A DNA stretch of 64,000 bases from Pyrinomonadaceae bacterium (GTDB lineage Bacteria; Acidobacteriota; Blastocatellia; Pyrinomonadales; Pyrinomonadaceae): positions 372,001 to 436,000 of the forward strand of contig JANWYH010000002.1 in assembly GCA_025054715.1 (NCBI GenBank), written 5' to 3'. The notes beneath the pieces are model-generated. The model was given only the letters and a program-made list of their open reading frames with translations. It did not search any database and was not told the DNA's origin. Made by a program: the position numbers and the translations under genes. This document shows positions 17,918-25,671 of the stretch, piece after piece; within the stretch, counting starts at the first letter, position 1; every line of letters begins with the position of its first letter.

Positions 17918-19016
17918 GAGTCTTTCTTACGGCAAGCTTTTCGATTCTGTCTTTTCTAACGCTAAAGCCTATACCAGGTGTTTCGGGTGCTATGATTGTG
18001 CCTTTTGCAGTTACCTCTACTTCAGGCTCGATGATATCTTCGTGCCAATATCTTTTGCTAGCAGAAACATCACCCGGTAAGGTAAATCCTTCTAGAGTTG
18101 ACATTGCGATATTGTGAGCGCGTCCAATGCCTGACTCCAGCATACCTCCACACCAAACAGGTATTTGCTCGTTTCTACAGATACTTTCGATAAGCTTTGA
18201 TTGTTTGTGACCTCCAACTCGGCCGTTTTTGATATTGATTATGCGACATGAGCCTATTTCTATTGCTTTTCTCGCATCTTCTGGCGAACGTATTGATTCG
18301 TCAAGACAAATAGGAGTTTCTAGCTGTTTCTGTAATTTTGAGTGGTCAATAATGTCGTCGTAAGCCAAGGGTTGCTCGAACATCATTAATTCAAATTCAT
18401 CCATCTTTTTGAACAAATCCGAATCGTTTAACGAATAAGCCGAGTTTGCATCTCCCATCAATGGTATCATTCCAAAAACGTCTCTTATTTTTTTGATTAC
18501 GTCAAAGTCCCATCCGGGAGCGATTTTGACTTTGATGCGTTGATAACCTGCCTCTAATTCTTTTTGAATCTTTTGCAGAAGCTCATCCAGCGAGTTTTGA
18601 ATACCTATAGAAACTCCGCATGGAATTTCTTGTCTTGCTCCACCTAAATGTCGCCATAGTGGTGTTTGGAGAATTTTAGCTTCCAAATCCCAAATTGCAG
18701 TCTCTATGGCAGCTTTTGCCATTCGATTGCCACGCACTCGTTGCATTAGGTCCCAAGTATGTTCTGCCGAAGGAATTTCCTTTCCGAGAATCATCGGAGC
18801 GAGAATTTTCTCTATTGTTATCCAGCAAGATTCCGTCCACTCTTCGCAATATGAAGGGGTTTCGCCGGCGGTGCATTCGCCCCAACCTTCGGCACCGTTT
18901 TGATCTACGACACGAACTAGAATGATTCTTCTTTGTGAGGTTTTTCCGAAGCTAGTTTGAAAAAAGTGAACAAGCGGCATGTTAATTTCAATTAGTTCTA
19001 AAGCTTCTATCCGCAT
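17904..19016 (-). CDS. menC: o-Succinylbenzoate synthase / N-acylamino acid racemase-like enolase
   Basis: A 370-residue muconate-lactonising-like member of the enolase superfamily. It has the KxK base (RIKVKIAPGWD), metal ligands in GDANSAY, FEQPL and CLDESI, and the second lysine in INIKNGRVGG. The pattern fits MenC type 2, which makes o-succinylbenzoate for menaquinone and often also racemises N-acylamino acids. No other men gene is in the window, so the menaquinone role is likely rather than proven. Monocistronic, convergent with the polysaccharide operon. Confidence 0.83.
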   Translation of the reverse strand: MRIEALELIEINMPLVHFFQTSFGKTSQRRIILVRVVDQNGAEGWGECTAGETPSYCEEWTESCWITIEKILAPMILGKEIPSAEHTWDLMQRVRGNRMAKAAIETAIWDLEAKILQTPLWRHLGGARQEIPCGVSIGIQNSLDELLQKIQKELEAGYQRIKVKIAPGWDFDVIKKIRDVFGMIPLMGDANSAYSLNDSDLFKKMDEFELMMFEQPLAYDDIIDHSKLQKQLETPICLDESIRSPEDARKAIEIGSCRIINIKNGRVGGHKQSKLIESICRNEQIPVWCGGMLESGIGRAHNIAMSTLEGFTLPGDVSASKRYWHEDIIEPEVEVTAKGTIIAPETPGIGFSVRKDRIEKLAVRKTLIRQ

Positions 19017-19089
19017 AAAAGTTAAGATTATGTTAACACTTACAAGTTTTCAAACAACGCACTCAAGTTTTTCTCAAGTCTTTTCTTTA

Positions 19090-19186
19090 AACTAAAAATC
19101 GAAAAAAGATGTTCTCGCCGATTCTTTTGAATCGAGCGACTCGAAGGTGCGGATTTTGGGAAGGGCGGTTTATCCGCACCTTTTTT
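19090..19186 (+). ncRNA. Candidate structured RNA ending at an orphan terminator
   Basis: Between the divergent menC-like and small membrane protein genes lie three plus-strand hairpins: CGATTC/GAATCG (19119-19134), TCGAG/CTCGA (19132-19144), which overlaps and so competes with the first, and a strong terminator (19144-19186). No plus-strand gene precedes them, so the terminator should end a short RNA. I see no clear promoter. It does not match the TPP riboswitch core. Confidence 0.35.
19144..19186 (+). terminator. Rho-independent terminator without an upstream gene
   Basis: AAGGTGCGGAT (19144-19154) pairs perfectly with ATCCGCACCTT (19172-19182) around a 17-nt loop and runs into TTTTTT (19181-19186). 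It functions on the plus strand only, since the minus strand lacks a T-tract. Confidence 0.8.
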
Positions 19187-19234
19187 GTTTGCCTCATTAT
19201 TAGGTAACATGGATAAAGCACCAGCCAAATTTGT

Positions 19235-19240
19235 TATAAT
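19235..19240 (+). promoter_or_regulatory. TATAAT -10 box 6 nt before the small membrane protein start
   Basis: A perfect TATAAT in TTTGTTATAATTTT, nearly the same 14 bases as at 6617-6630. It would place transcription start at or beside the ATG at 19247. No good -35 is visible. Confidence 0.55.
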
Positions 19241-19246
19241 TTTTTT

Positions 19247-19543
19247 ATGCTCGCTAGGTTGACGGTGATTTTTTTGATTTTTTTAAGTCTTGAAATAGGC
19301 CTCATACTCATAATTTTTCCTTGGATAAGTGTTGGAATAATCAGTGATTGGAGTAACAATTATCTTTTAGCCCTCGTTTCTGACAGATTAAAAATGCCGT
19401 TTTTGAAAGATTTGGTAAGCTCTGGTTGGGTTAGAGGTGCTGTTACTGGTCTAGGGATTTTGAATGTTTTGATTGCTCTTTGGGAGATAGTTAATTTCCG
19501 AAGAAGCGTTGAATTTTTGGAAGGCAAAAAACATGCTCGATAA
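19247..19543 (+). CDS. Small two-helix membrane protein, unknown function
   Basis: A 98-residue protein with hydrophobic segments at about 5-30 and 62-83, a short soluble loop between them and a basic C-terminus. I do not recognise the family. It lacks an SD site and sits 6 nt after a perfect -10 box. Its 3' end overlaps thiE by 11 bases and contains the thiE SD site, so it heads a thiamine operon. A role in thiamine-precursor transport or membrane association is possible only by position. Confidence 0.65.
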   Translation: MLARLTVIFLIFLSLEIGLILIIFPWISVGIISDWSNNYLLALVSDRLKMPFLKDLVSSGWVRGAVTGLGILNVLIALWEIVNFRRSVEFLEGKKHAR

Positions 19544-20180
19544 GACTAAACCCTTAATTTACTTAATTACAGAGGGGAAGCTGACTGACGCGAACTTTGT
19601 AGATGAGTCAGAAAGGTTATTGAATGTAATTCGAGTTGCAGTTTCAGTTGGAATTCCTCTTATTCAGATTAGAGAAAAGTGCCTTTCGGCTAGACTCATT
19701 TTTCGCCTTGTAAATAAGGCGGTGGCACTTAAAACAAAGCAAACAAAGATTCTAGTTAATGAGAGAACAGATATTGCTTTTATTGCGGGAGCTGATGGGG
19801 TACATCTTCCTTCTGAGAGTATTCCCGTCGAAGATATAAGAAGGAAATTCCCCAGAGATTTCCTTATCGGCGTTTCCTGTCACAACAAGGATGAGTGCAT
19901 TAAGGCGATGATTTCAGGAGCAGATTTCGTGACTGTTAGCCCTATTTTTGAGGTGCCGGGAAAAGGTAAACCGAAGGGAATAGAATTTCTAAAACAGATA
20001 GCTGAAGAGATGGCACCTTTTCCAGTAATAGGGCTTGGCGGTGTAAATCAAGAAAACTACAAGCAGGTTTTACAGGTTGCAAGTGGATTTGCAGCCATTA
20101 GGTTTTTGAATGATGAGACAAATTTAAGAAGCTTTGAGAAGCTTTATGCAGAACGTTTGTTTGACGATAGCAGGAGTTGA
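19533..20180 (+). CDS. thiE: Thiamine-phosphate synthase
   Basis: A TIM-barrel enzyme of about 215 residues that joins HMP-pyrophosphate and thiazole phosphate. Diagnostic segments are IQIREK, ILVNERTDIAFIAGADGVHLP, GVSCHNKDE, DFVTVSPIF and IGLGGVN. The ATG at 19533 has a TTGGAAGG site 8 nt upstream; an in-frame TTG at 19509 is less likely. It overlaps the upstream membrane protein gene (11 bases) and thiD (35 bases). Confidence 0.93.
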   Translation: MLDKTKPLIYLITEGKLTDANFVDESERLLNVIRVAVSVGIPLIQIREKCLSARLIFRLVNKAVALKTKQTKILVNERTDIAFIAGADGVHLPSESIPVEDIRRKFPRDFLIGVSCHNKDECIKAMISGADFVTVSPIFEVPGKGKPKGIEFLKQIAEEMAPFPVIGLGGVNQENYKQVLQVASGFAAIRFLNDETNLRSFEKLYAERLFDDSRS

Positions 20181-20967
20181 TCCGTCTGGCGGAGCGGGCA
20201 TTATTGCAGACGTGAAAACTTTTAAGGCTTTTGGATGTTTCCCTACCGCTGTTATTACTTCCATAACTTTTCAGAATACGTTAGGTGTTTTTGGTGCAGT
20301 TCATCAGTCTTCGGAAACTGTTAAAAACCAAATAATTCCAATTCTTGATGACTACGAAGTAGCAGCTTTCAAAACAGGCATGTTACCTTCTGAGGAAATT
20401 ATCGAAGAGGTTGCTTCAATTATCTCAACCAGACGCCTAAAGAATTTGATTCTTGATCCAGTAGTGCGTTCGACTTCTGGGTATGATCTCATTGACGATA
20501 TAGCTCTAAAAAGCTTGATAGAAAAACTATTTCCGCTTGCTCTTGTTGTAACTCCTAACATTCCGGAAGCGGAAAGAATTTGTAAAATGAGGATCGAAAA
20601 CTTGGAAGATGTAAAAAATGCGGCTAAACAAATTTTAAATTTCGGTGCGAAGGCAGTCTTAATAAAGGGCGGACATTTGCCTTTTGAGGAAATTTTGGAA
20701 GGTGTGATTTACACGGAAGTACCAACATCAAGCAAAAAGGCTTATGATTTTTTATTCTTAGAAGGTAAGCTTATAATTTTTGCTTCATCTTATATTGAGA
20801 CAAGAGCTACGCATGGAACGGGTTGTGTTCTTTCGGCTGCAATTACAGCAAGCATTGCAAAGGGAAAGTCCTTGCCGCAGGCGGTCTATGATGCTAAAAG
20901 ATTTGTTACCGAGGCAATACGCAGCTCGCCACTGATAGGAAAAGGTTTTCCACCTGTTAATGCCTGA
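20146..20967 (+). CDS. thiD: Hydroxymethylpyrimidine/phosphomethylpyrimidine kinase
   Basis: Ribokinase-fold enzyme of about 273 residues that phosphorylates HMP twice to supply ThiE. It starts with LTIAGVDPSGGAGI and has TAVITSITFQNT, DPVVRSTSG, VLIKGGH and the THGTGCVLSAAI catalytic and anion-hole motif. The ATG at 20146 follows a GAGAAG site inside the end of thiE, so the pair is tightly coupled. Followed by a hairpin with a T-run at 21062-21115. Confidence 0.94.
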   Translation: MQNVCLTIAGVDPSGGAGIIADVKTFKAFGCFPTAVITSITFQNTLGVFGAVHQSSETVKNQIIPILDDYEVAAFKTGMLPSEEIIEEVASIISTRRLKNLILDPVVRSTSGYDLIDDIALKSLIEKLFPLALVVTPNIPEAERICKMRIENLEDVKNAAKQILNFGAKAVLIKGGHLPFEEILEGVIYTEVPTSSKKAYDFLFLEGKLIIFASSYIETRATHGTGCVLSAAITASIAKGKSLPQAVYDAKRFVTEAIRSSPLIGKGFPPVNA

Positions 20968-21061
20968 AGATATAGTTTGCAAGATCAAAGGGCTTTATCC
21001 CTAACCATCCTTTTACGGAAGTAGTTTGCTTTTCGGCTTTTATTAGCTATTCTTCAATTGG

Positions 21062-21115
21062 AAAGACCACTTTTTAAAACATTTCAACGCTATACGTTGT
21101 AGTTGGCCTTTTTTT
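21062..21115 (+). terminator. Imperfect terminator downstream of thiD
   Basis: AAAGACCA (21062-21069) pairs with TTGGCCTTT (from 21103) with one mismatch. It encloses a CAACG/CGTTG hairpin (21085-21099), and a run of seven T ends at 21115. It lies about 100 nt past the thiD stop, on the operon strand. Confidence 0.5.
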
Positions 21116-21213
21116 CATAACTTTTGCTACCAAGATCACTTTACACCAATGCATTCTGGAAAAATCAAATCTTTGAGTTTCAAAGCCAACAAGTTTCTTT
21201 TGCGCCTTTTAAA

Positions 21214-23697
21214 TCAGCGGATTCCTTGACCGAAGGACTCTGTTCCGAAAGAGCCTATTCCGTAGAGACGGAAGCTGAAGACAAAACGATTTTCTCGCCT
21301 TACACCTACGTTGTAGGTAAAGGCTTGGGCTGCTACTGCACAGCACTTTGAAGCATAGCCTAAAGTGTAGAGAGAAGAGACTAGAGGTTCGACACGCTTT
21401 AGGCGAGTATTCTGGAAGTCAAGAAATAACGATGCTCCGCCGAACCAACCTTTGTTTCTATCACCTATAAAAATGGAAGGATTCCATTGCGAACCTCGCA
21501 AGGTTCCTGGTTCTTTATCTGTTCCGTAAAGTAGCTGCAGTGAAGGTGGCAGTTTCACCGATTGCGTGTAGTAAAAGGTTTGAAATATCTTCAAAAGCTT
21601 TGTGTCATATCCAAAAGTTGCAGTTAAAGCCCTTACTGCTTCGCCTTCAACTCCTATGTCCATTCTCGTATTCAAGAAAAACACTCGTTTGGGGCGGTAA
21701 GTGGCATCAAGGCTTATGGGCGAAAACCTTCTGGGTTTTCCGCCGAAAGTGTAGAAGGTAAGTCCTGTTATTGGAGCTATCTGATTTCTTCTTCCTGGAA
21801 TCAAAGCTTCGCCGAAGGTTTCATCAAAGAAATACTTTTGCCTTAAGGTCAAAGTGAAGATTTCGTAGGGTTGAACCGACGTGGATTCATTTTCAGCAAG
21901 TTTCATTTCTTGGAGTTTTTTCTGTGCTTCTTCCGTTATGGCTTCTGTGTATCGTCTGACGAAAATTCTATTAGTAATGCCATATTCAATTTCATTTGTA
22001 TCGGTTATAGTGTCCTGATAATCGAAACGAATTAGACGATTAAAGTTGTTGACTCCCTTTATTAGGCGATAGGTTAAATAAGGCTCTATTGTATGTCGAA
22101 ACTTAAAAACATCTTGTTTTCCGTAATAGTTTTTCGCAAGTGCGACAGGGCGGAAGTCAAGCTCAAATTCTCCGTATTTGCGGATGATGTCTCCGCTTAT
22201 AACGCTTCGCAATCTATCGAGCGAATTTGAATAGTAAGTTATTCTACCTGCTCCTTTTAAGGTTAAATCGAAATATTTGGTTGTTATAGGAAGCAAAAGT
22301 TCGGGATAAAGATCAAATCTTTGGGCGATAGCAGGTGTAACTACAGGGTCTGCACCTACTGTTTGTCTGTATAAGACCAGATTATCTACTTCTTCACGGC
22401 GGCTTATTCCTTCAAGTGAAGTCTTGAAAGAAAAGTAAAGGTTTCTAAGAAACTTTAATCTGCTCGGTCGCTTTTCAAAATTTATGCTTGGAAGATTACG
22501 GGTTTTAACACGCACATTTGGGATTGAAATTGTTTCAGCTTTAGCGAGGATATTCATAGTGTAGCTATCCCAGCTTTTGTTTATAGAGACTTTTGAAACT
22601 TCAATAGGTGAGATTACTTGTTGAATAGTATCGGAGAAAACCTGACGGAAGGCTAAATTAGAAGTCAAGCGAACGTCAACCCCGACGGTAAAACCATTCG
22701 GGAAATAATTAACGCCTTCGGCATAAACAAGCGTTCCACCTTGATCTGGATTTTGAGGACTTTCTTTTGTAAAAATTCGATCTTTGACGTAGTAAAAGCC
22801 GAAATTCAAATAGGAACGCTCGTTTGCTCTTGTTCTTACATCTGCTCCGATACCAATACCTCTTGAAGCAAAAATATCAAATCTAAAGGTAGCATCGGCT
22901 GATTGACCGAGAGTTTGATAATAAGCATTTGAAAGTCGAAAGCCTTTATTTGCTGAAAAACCAAAAGTTGGTGTTAGAAAGCCGGATTGACGATCTCGTT
23001 CTTTTATTGGAATTGTTGCGGTAGGAAGTGCTATTACGGGAACATCTCGGACTCGAAATTTTGGATTTTTCAGCTTTACTCGATCTTTTAATCTTATGCT
23101 GGCTTTTTCTGCCGTAAAACTCCATTGAGGAATTGCCTCGTCACAAGCTGTAAACTTTCCATTTATTACGACAATTTCCTCAAGTGAAACTCTTTCAACT
23201 CTATCGGCAGTGAAGTAAATTACGGTTCCATCGTTCGTTTGATTTGTAAATCCGGTTGAGTTCTCGAAATAGCCTAGTTTAGTTTTATAGTTCCATTCAG
23301 CCTTCGTTCCTGTTATTCTTTGATCTTCGCCTTGATCAAAAACCACATTTCCTTCTGCTATGATCAAATTTTTCTCTTCATAAAGCGTTACTTTATCGGC
23401 TTGAAGTCGGTATATCCCTAGCCTTATATCAACGCTTCCTTCGTGGATAACGATTCTTTTACCAGCTTCTCCTTCAGCCGTAACTTTGTCTGAATAGACT
23501 ACAAGTTCTCCGTCGCCGCCCTCAGGTTGAAACTCTGCTTTTCTTTTTGGTGTGATACGAACCTGACTTTCTATCGGATTTATATTTGGTGTGTCGGTTA
23601 TAGGGTTGGCAACTTGCCGATCGACGGGATTGGGATCCTGTCCGAAAACGTAGAAACAGGATAGAATTGCGATCTTCAGCAGTATTAAATAACGCAT
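21214..23697 (-). CDS. lptD: LPS assembly outer-membrane protein LptD
   Basis: About 827 residues: signal peptide (ILLKIAILSCFYVFGQ), an N-terminal OstA/LptA-like beta-jelly-roll (YSDKVTAEG, ADKVTLYEE, NLIIAEGNV, YFTADRVER), then the LptD barrel domain beginning with FTACDEAIPQWSF and ERDRQSGFLTPTFGFS. It inserts LPS into the outer leaflet together with LptE. The ATG at 23697 was chosen because it directly follows the stop of the epimerase gene (TGAAATG) and gives a proper signal peptide. It is the last gene of the BMC-rml-lptD run of minus-strand genes. Confidence 0.92.
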   Translation of the reverse strand: MRYLILLKIAILSCFYVFGQDPNPVDRQVANPITDTPNINPIESQVRITPKRKAEFQPEGGDGELVVYSDKVTAEGEAGKRIVIHEGSVDIRLGIYRLQADKVTLYEEKNLIIAEGNVVFDQGEDQRITGTKAEWNYKTKLGYFENSTGFTNQTNDGTVIYFTADRVERVSLEEIVVINGKFTACDEAIPQWSFTAEKASIRLKDRVKLKNPKFRVRDVPVIALPTATIPIKERDRQSGFLTPTFGFSANKGFRLSNAYYQTLGQSADATFRFDIFASRGIGIGADVRTRANERSYLNFGFYYVKDRIFTKESPQNPDQGGTLVYAEGVNYFPNGFTVGVDVRLTSNLAFRQVFSDTIQQVISPIEVSKVSINKSWDSYTMNILAKAETISIPNVRVKTRNLPSINFEKRPSRLKFLRNLYFSFKTSLEGISRREEVDNLVLYRQTVGADPVVTPAIAQRFDLYPELLLPITTKYFDLTLKGAGRITYYSNSLDRLRSVISGDIIRKYGEFELDFRPVALAKNYYGKQDVFKFRHTIEPYLTYRLIKGVNNFNRLIRFDYQDTITDTNEIEYGITNRIFVRRYTEAITEEAQKKLQEMKLAENESTSVQPYEIFTLTLRQKYFFDETFGEALIPGRRNQIAPITGLTFYTFGGKPRRFSPISLDATYRPKRVFFLNTRMDIGVEGEAVRALTATFGYDTKLLKIFQTFYYTQSVKLPPSLQLLYGTDKEPGTLRGSQWNPSIFIGDRNKGWFGGASLFLDFQNTRLKRVEPLVSSLYTLGYASKCCAVAAQAFTYNVGVRRENRFVFSFRLYGIGSFGTESFGQGIR

Positions 23698-23698
23698 T

Positions 23699-24202
23699 TC
23701 AATCCATTTTGAATATGGTGTTTGGATCGTTTTCGTGACGAATTTCATCTACTGGTTCTTTTCTACCTTCGCCCATGTAGAGACGGTTTGGAAAATTCAA
23801 AACAACTCCTTTTTCCGTTTTGCTAATATTTTTGTAAGCGTGAACTACACCTTTAGGCACTATGACAGCTTGCGGGTTGTCAGCACCGACGTAAAGCGTC
23901 ATGACACAACGGTAAGTGGGTGACTGAGGACGGTTGTCCCAAAGTCTCAGCTTAAAATTTCCTGAACCAATAAAACAAAATAAGTCTGCTTGTTCTCGAT
24001 GCTCATGGGGTCCGCGTTGAACTAGCGGTTCGGTTACCGAAATATATCCCATAGTAGGGTGGAATTCTTCGGCTATTTCGTCCTTTCTAAAAAGTTCTGC
24101 AAGCCAGCCTCTTTCGTCAACATACTTTTTTAATGGGTAAACTACAACGTCATGAATTTTTCCGGGTTTGAAAATTTCTTCTTTCATTTCCACCTTAGAC
24201 AT
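23699..24202 (-). CDS. RmlC-like dTDP-sugar 3,5-epimerase family cupin
   Basis: A 167-residue cupin with the RmlC start (VVYPLKKYVDERGWLAELFRKDE) and the RGPHEHREQADLF motif carrying the conserved His. In true RmlC the equivalent stretch is RGLHYQ, so this belongs to the broader dTDP-4-dehydrorhamnose 3,5-epimerase-like group. It follows rmlA by 5 bases but rmlB and rmlD are absent from the window, so it may make a sugar other than rhamnose. One base separates it from lptD. Confidence 0.82.
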   Translation of the reverse strand: MSKVEMKEEIFKPGKIHDVVVYPLKKYVDERGWLAELFRKDEIAEEFHPTMGYISVTEPLVQRGPHEHREQADLFCFIGSGNFKLRLWDNRPQSPTYRCVMTLYVGADNPQAVIVPKGVVHAYKNISKTEKGVVLNFPNRLYMGEGRKEPVDEIRHENDPNTIFKMD

Positions 24203-24207
24203 ATTTC

Positions 24208-24951
24208 CTAACCTGCCTTCATGTCGAGATTGTTTGCTCCTGTTTTTGCAACAAGATTAGATGCTCTTAGGAGACTATCAAAAGTGCCTGCATCTGTCCA
24301 CCAACCTTCTAGTTCCGACCAAGTCATCTCGCCCCATTCAATATACCTGTTGTTAACGTCGGTTATCTCTAGCTCTCCTCTATCTGAAGGTTTTAATGTC
24401 TTTATTATGTCAAAGACTCGACTATCGTAAAAATAAATTCCTGTGACAGCATAGTCAGATTTAGGCTTTTTTGGCTTTTCTTCTATTCTGACTATTCTTT
24501 CTCCGTCAAGCTCGGGAACACCAAAGCGCTCGGGATCAGGCACCTTCTTGAGTAAAATTTTTGCGCCTTTTCCTTGCTGCTCATAGTCTTGTTTTGCTTT
24601 GATTATGTTTCCTTCAATTATGTTATCTCCTAAAATTACACAGATTAAATCGTCATCGGCAAAATGTTCGACAAGTCTTAAGGCATCTGCAATTCCGCCT
24701 TCACCTTCTTGGTAAGTGTAATTCAGATGTTTTAATCCAAAATCTTTGCCGTTACCTAAAAGCCTTAAGAAATCGCCAGCTGAATTCCCACCAGTGACTA
24801 TCATTATCTCTTCTATTCCAGCATTTACTAGTGTTTGAATCGGATAGTAAATCATTGGTTTGTTGTAAACTGGCAACAAGTGCTTATTGGTTATTTTCGT
24901 CAAAGGATAAAGCCTCGTTCCTAGTCCTCCAGCTAAAACTACGCCTTTCAT
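24208..24951 (-). CDS. rmlA: Glucose-1-phosphate thymidylyltransferase (short form)
   Basis: A 247-residue nucleotidyltransferase: MKGVVLAGGLGTRLYPLTKITNK signature, then ILGDNI, ERFGVPEL, IEEKPKKPKSDYAVTGIYFYD and a GWWTDAGTFDSL segment. It makes dTDP-glucose from dTTP and Glc-1-P. It lacks the roughly 40-residue C-terminal extension of classical RmlA. The ATG has no SD site, and TAAAAT lies 9 nt upstream, so it may have its own near-leaderless start within the minus-strand cluster. Confidence 0.92.
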   Translation of the reverse strand: MKGVVLAGGLGTRLYPLTKITNKHLLPVYNKPMIYYPIQTLVNAGIEEIMIVTGGNSAGDFLRLLGNGKDFGLKHLNYTYQEGEGGIADALRLVEHFADDDLICVILGDNIIEGNIIKAKQDYEQQGKGAKILLKKVPDPERFGVPELDGERIVRIEEKPKKPKSDYAVTGIYFYDSRVFDIIKTLKPSDRGELEITDVNNRYIEWGEMTWSELEGWWTDAGTFDSLLRASNLVAKTGANNLDMKAG

Positions 24952-24986
24952 AATCGAAAAATTTTAACTAAACTTGCACCTAAAAA

Positions 24987-25307
24987 CTATCTTTCAGGGA
25001 TAGAACCGGAAATTTTTTTGCGAGTCGTCTCTCCAGTTTCAATAACTGGAATACCTTTTGATACTTCACTCGCTGGGCGCGGAATGACGTGAACGCTTAC
25101 CACTTCACCGATTCGTCTTGCTGCTTCAGCGCCTGCTTCAACAGCCGCTTTAACCGCTCCAACTTCACCGCGAACTATGGCAATAACGAGTCCGGCATCT
25201 ATCTTTTCGTAGCCGACAAATCTGACACTTGCTGTTTTTACCATAACATCTGCAGCTTCTATCATCGCCACTAGACCACGGGTTTCTACCATTCCTAATG
25301 CTTCCAT
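24987..25307 (-). CDS. BMC-H microcompartment shell protein (KIDAG pore)
   Basis: A 106-residue single BMC domain (Pfam 00936 type): [10 protein letters not shown] start, [34 protein letters not shown] and HVIPRP. Such proteins form hexamers that tile the shell; the loop at IDAG lines the central pore. It differs from the paralogue at 27343, which has IGAG. It is the last gene of the four-gene BMC operon, 6 bases after the zinc-ribbon gene, and has only a weak SD (GTGAAG), so translational coupling is likely. A 20-residue tail follows the domain. Confidence 0.92.
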   Translation of the reverse strand: MEALGMVETRGLVAMIEAADVMVKTASVRFVGYEKIDAGLVIAIVRGEVGAVKAAVEAGAEAARRIGEVVSVHVIPRPASEVSKGIPVIETGETTRKKISGSIPER

Positions 25308-25313
25308 AGAACT

Positions 25314-25670
25314 TCACTTAATTAAAATCATCAAAAAAAGAGCTAGCAAAGAAATCAAGAGGGAAGCTATTGTGAAAATTAAATATATCCTCTCGCTTGC
25401 GTAAGTCTTAGTAACTTTCTGTAATTTTCGTTCGGGTCCCGAGATTACGAGTCTTGTTGAAGGTTTTGGTATTGGTTTATCTTCTTGCTTTTTATTTTCG
25501 TTACTGTCTTTTTCAAAAGACGGCAAGAACGGAAATTCCTGGAGTTTTGTGGTCTTATTAGGGTTTTCAGAGAAATCATTTCTTGTGCCGCAGTTATGAC
25601 AAAAAAGAGCATTAGGTCTTAACCTCGTGCCGCATTCTTTGCAAATTTCTAGAGCAGTTTTTTGAGACAT
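25314..25670 (-). CDS. Zinc-ribbon protein with C-terminal membrane helix
   Basis: About 118 residues: an N-terminal double CxxC zinc ribbon (CKECGTRLRPNALFCHNCGT, residues 10-29), a charged linker, and a C-terminal hydrophobic helix (about 93-117) that looks like a tail anchor. I do not recognise a characterised homologue. The ATG directly follows the aldehyde dehydrogenase stop (TAAAATG), so it is coupled to it, and BMC-H follows after 6 bases. Its place inside the BMC operon suggests a shell-associated or membrane-tethering role; this is inference. Confidence 0.75.
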   Translation of the reverse strand: MSQKTALEICKECGTRLRPNALFCHNCGTRNDFSENPNKTTKLQEFPFLPSFEKDSNENKKQEDKPIPKPSTRLVISGPERKLQKVTKTYASERIYLIFTIASLLISLLALFLMILIK

Positions 25671-25671
25671 T

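Noticed and set aside
19040-19228. 62-codon minus-strand frame between the menC-like gene and the small membrane protein
   Set aside because: It runs through the terminator stem and the hairpins; no SD or family likeness.
19017-19246. TPP riboswitch before thiE/thiD
   Set aside because: The conserved CTGAGA and ACCTGAT-type core is absent.
21124-21351. 75-codon plus-strand frame at the lptD 3' end
   Set aside because: Most of it is antisense to the lptD C-terminal coding region; no SD site.
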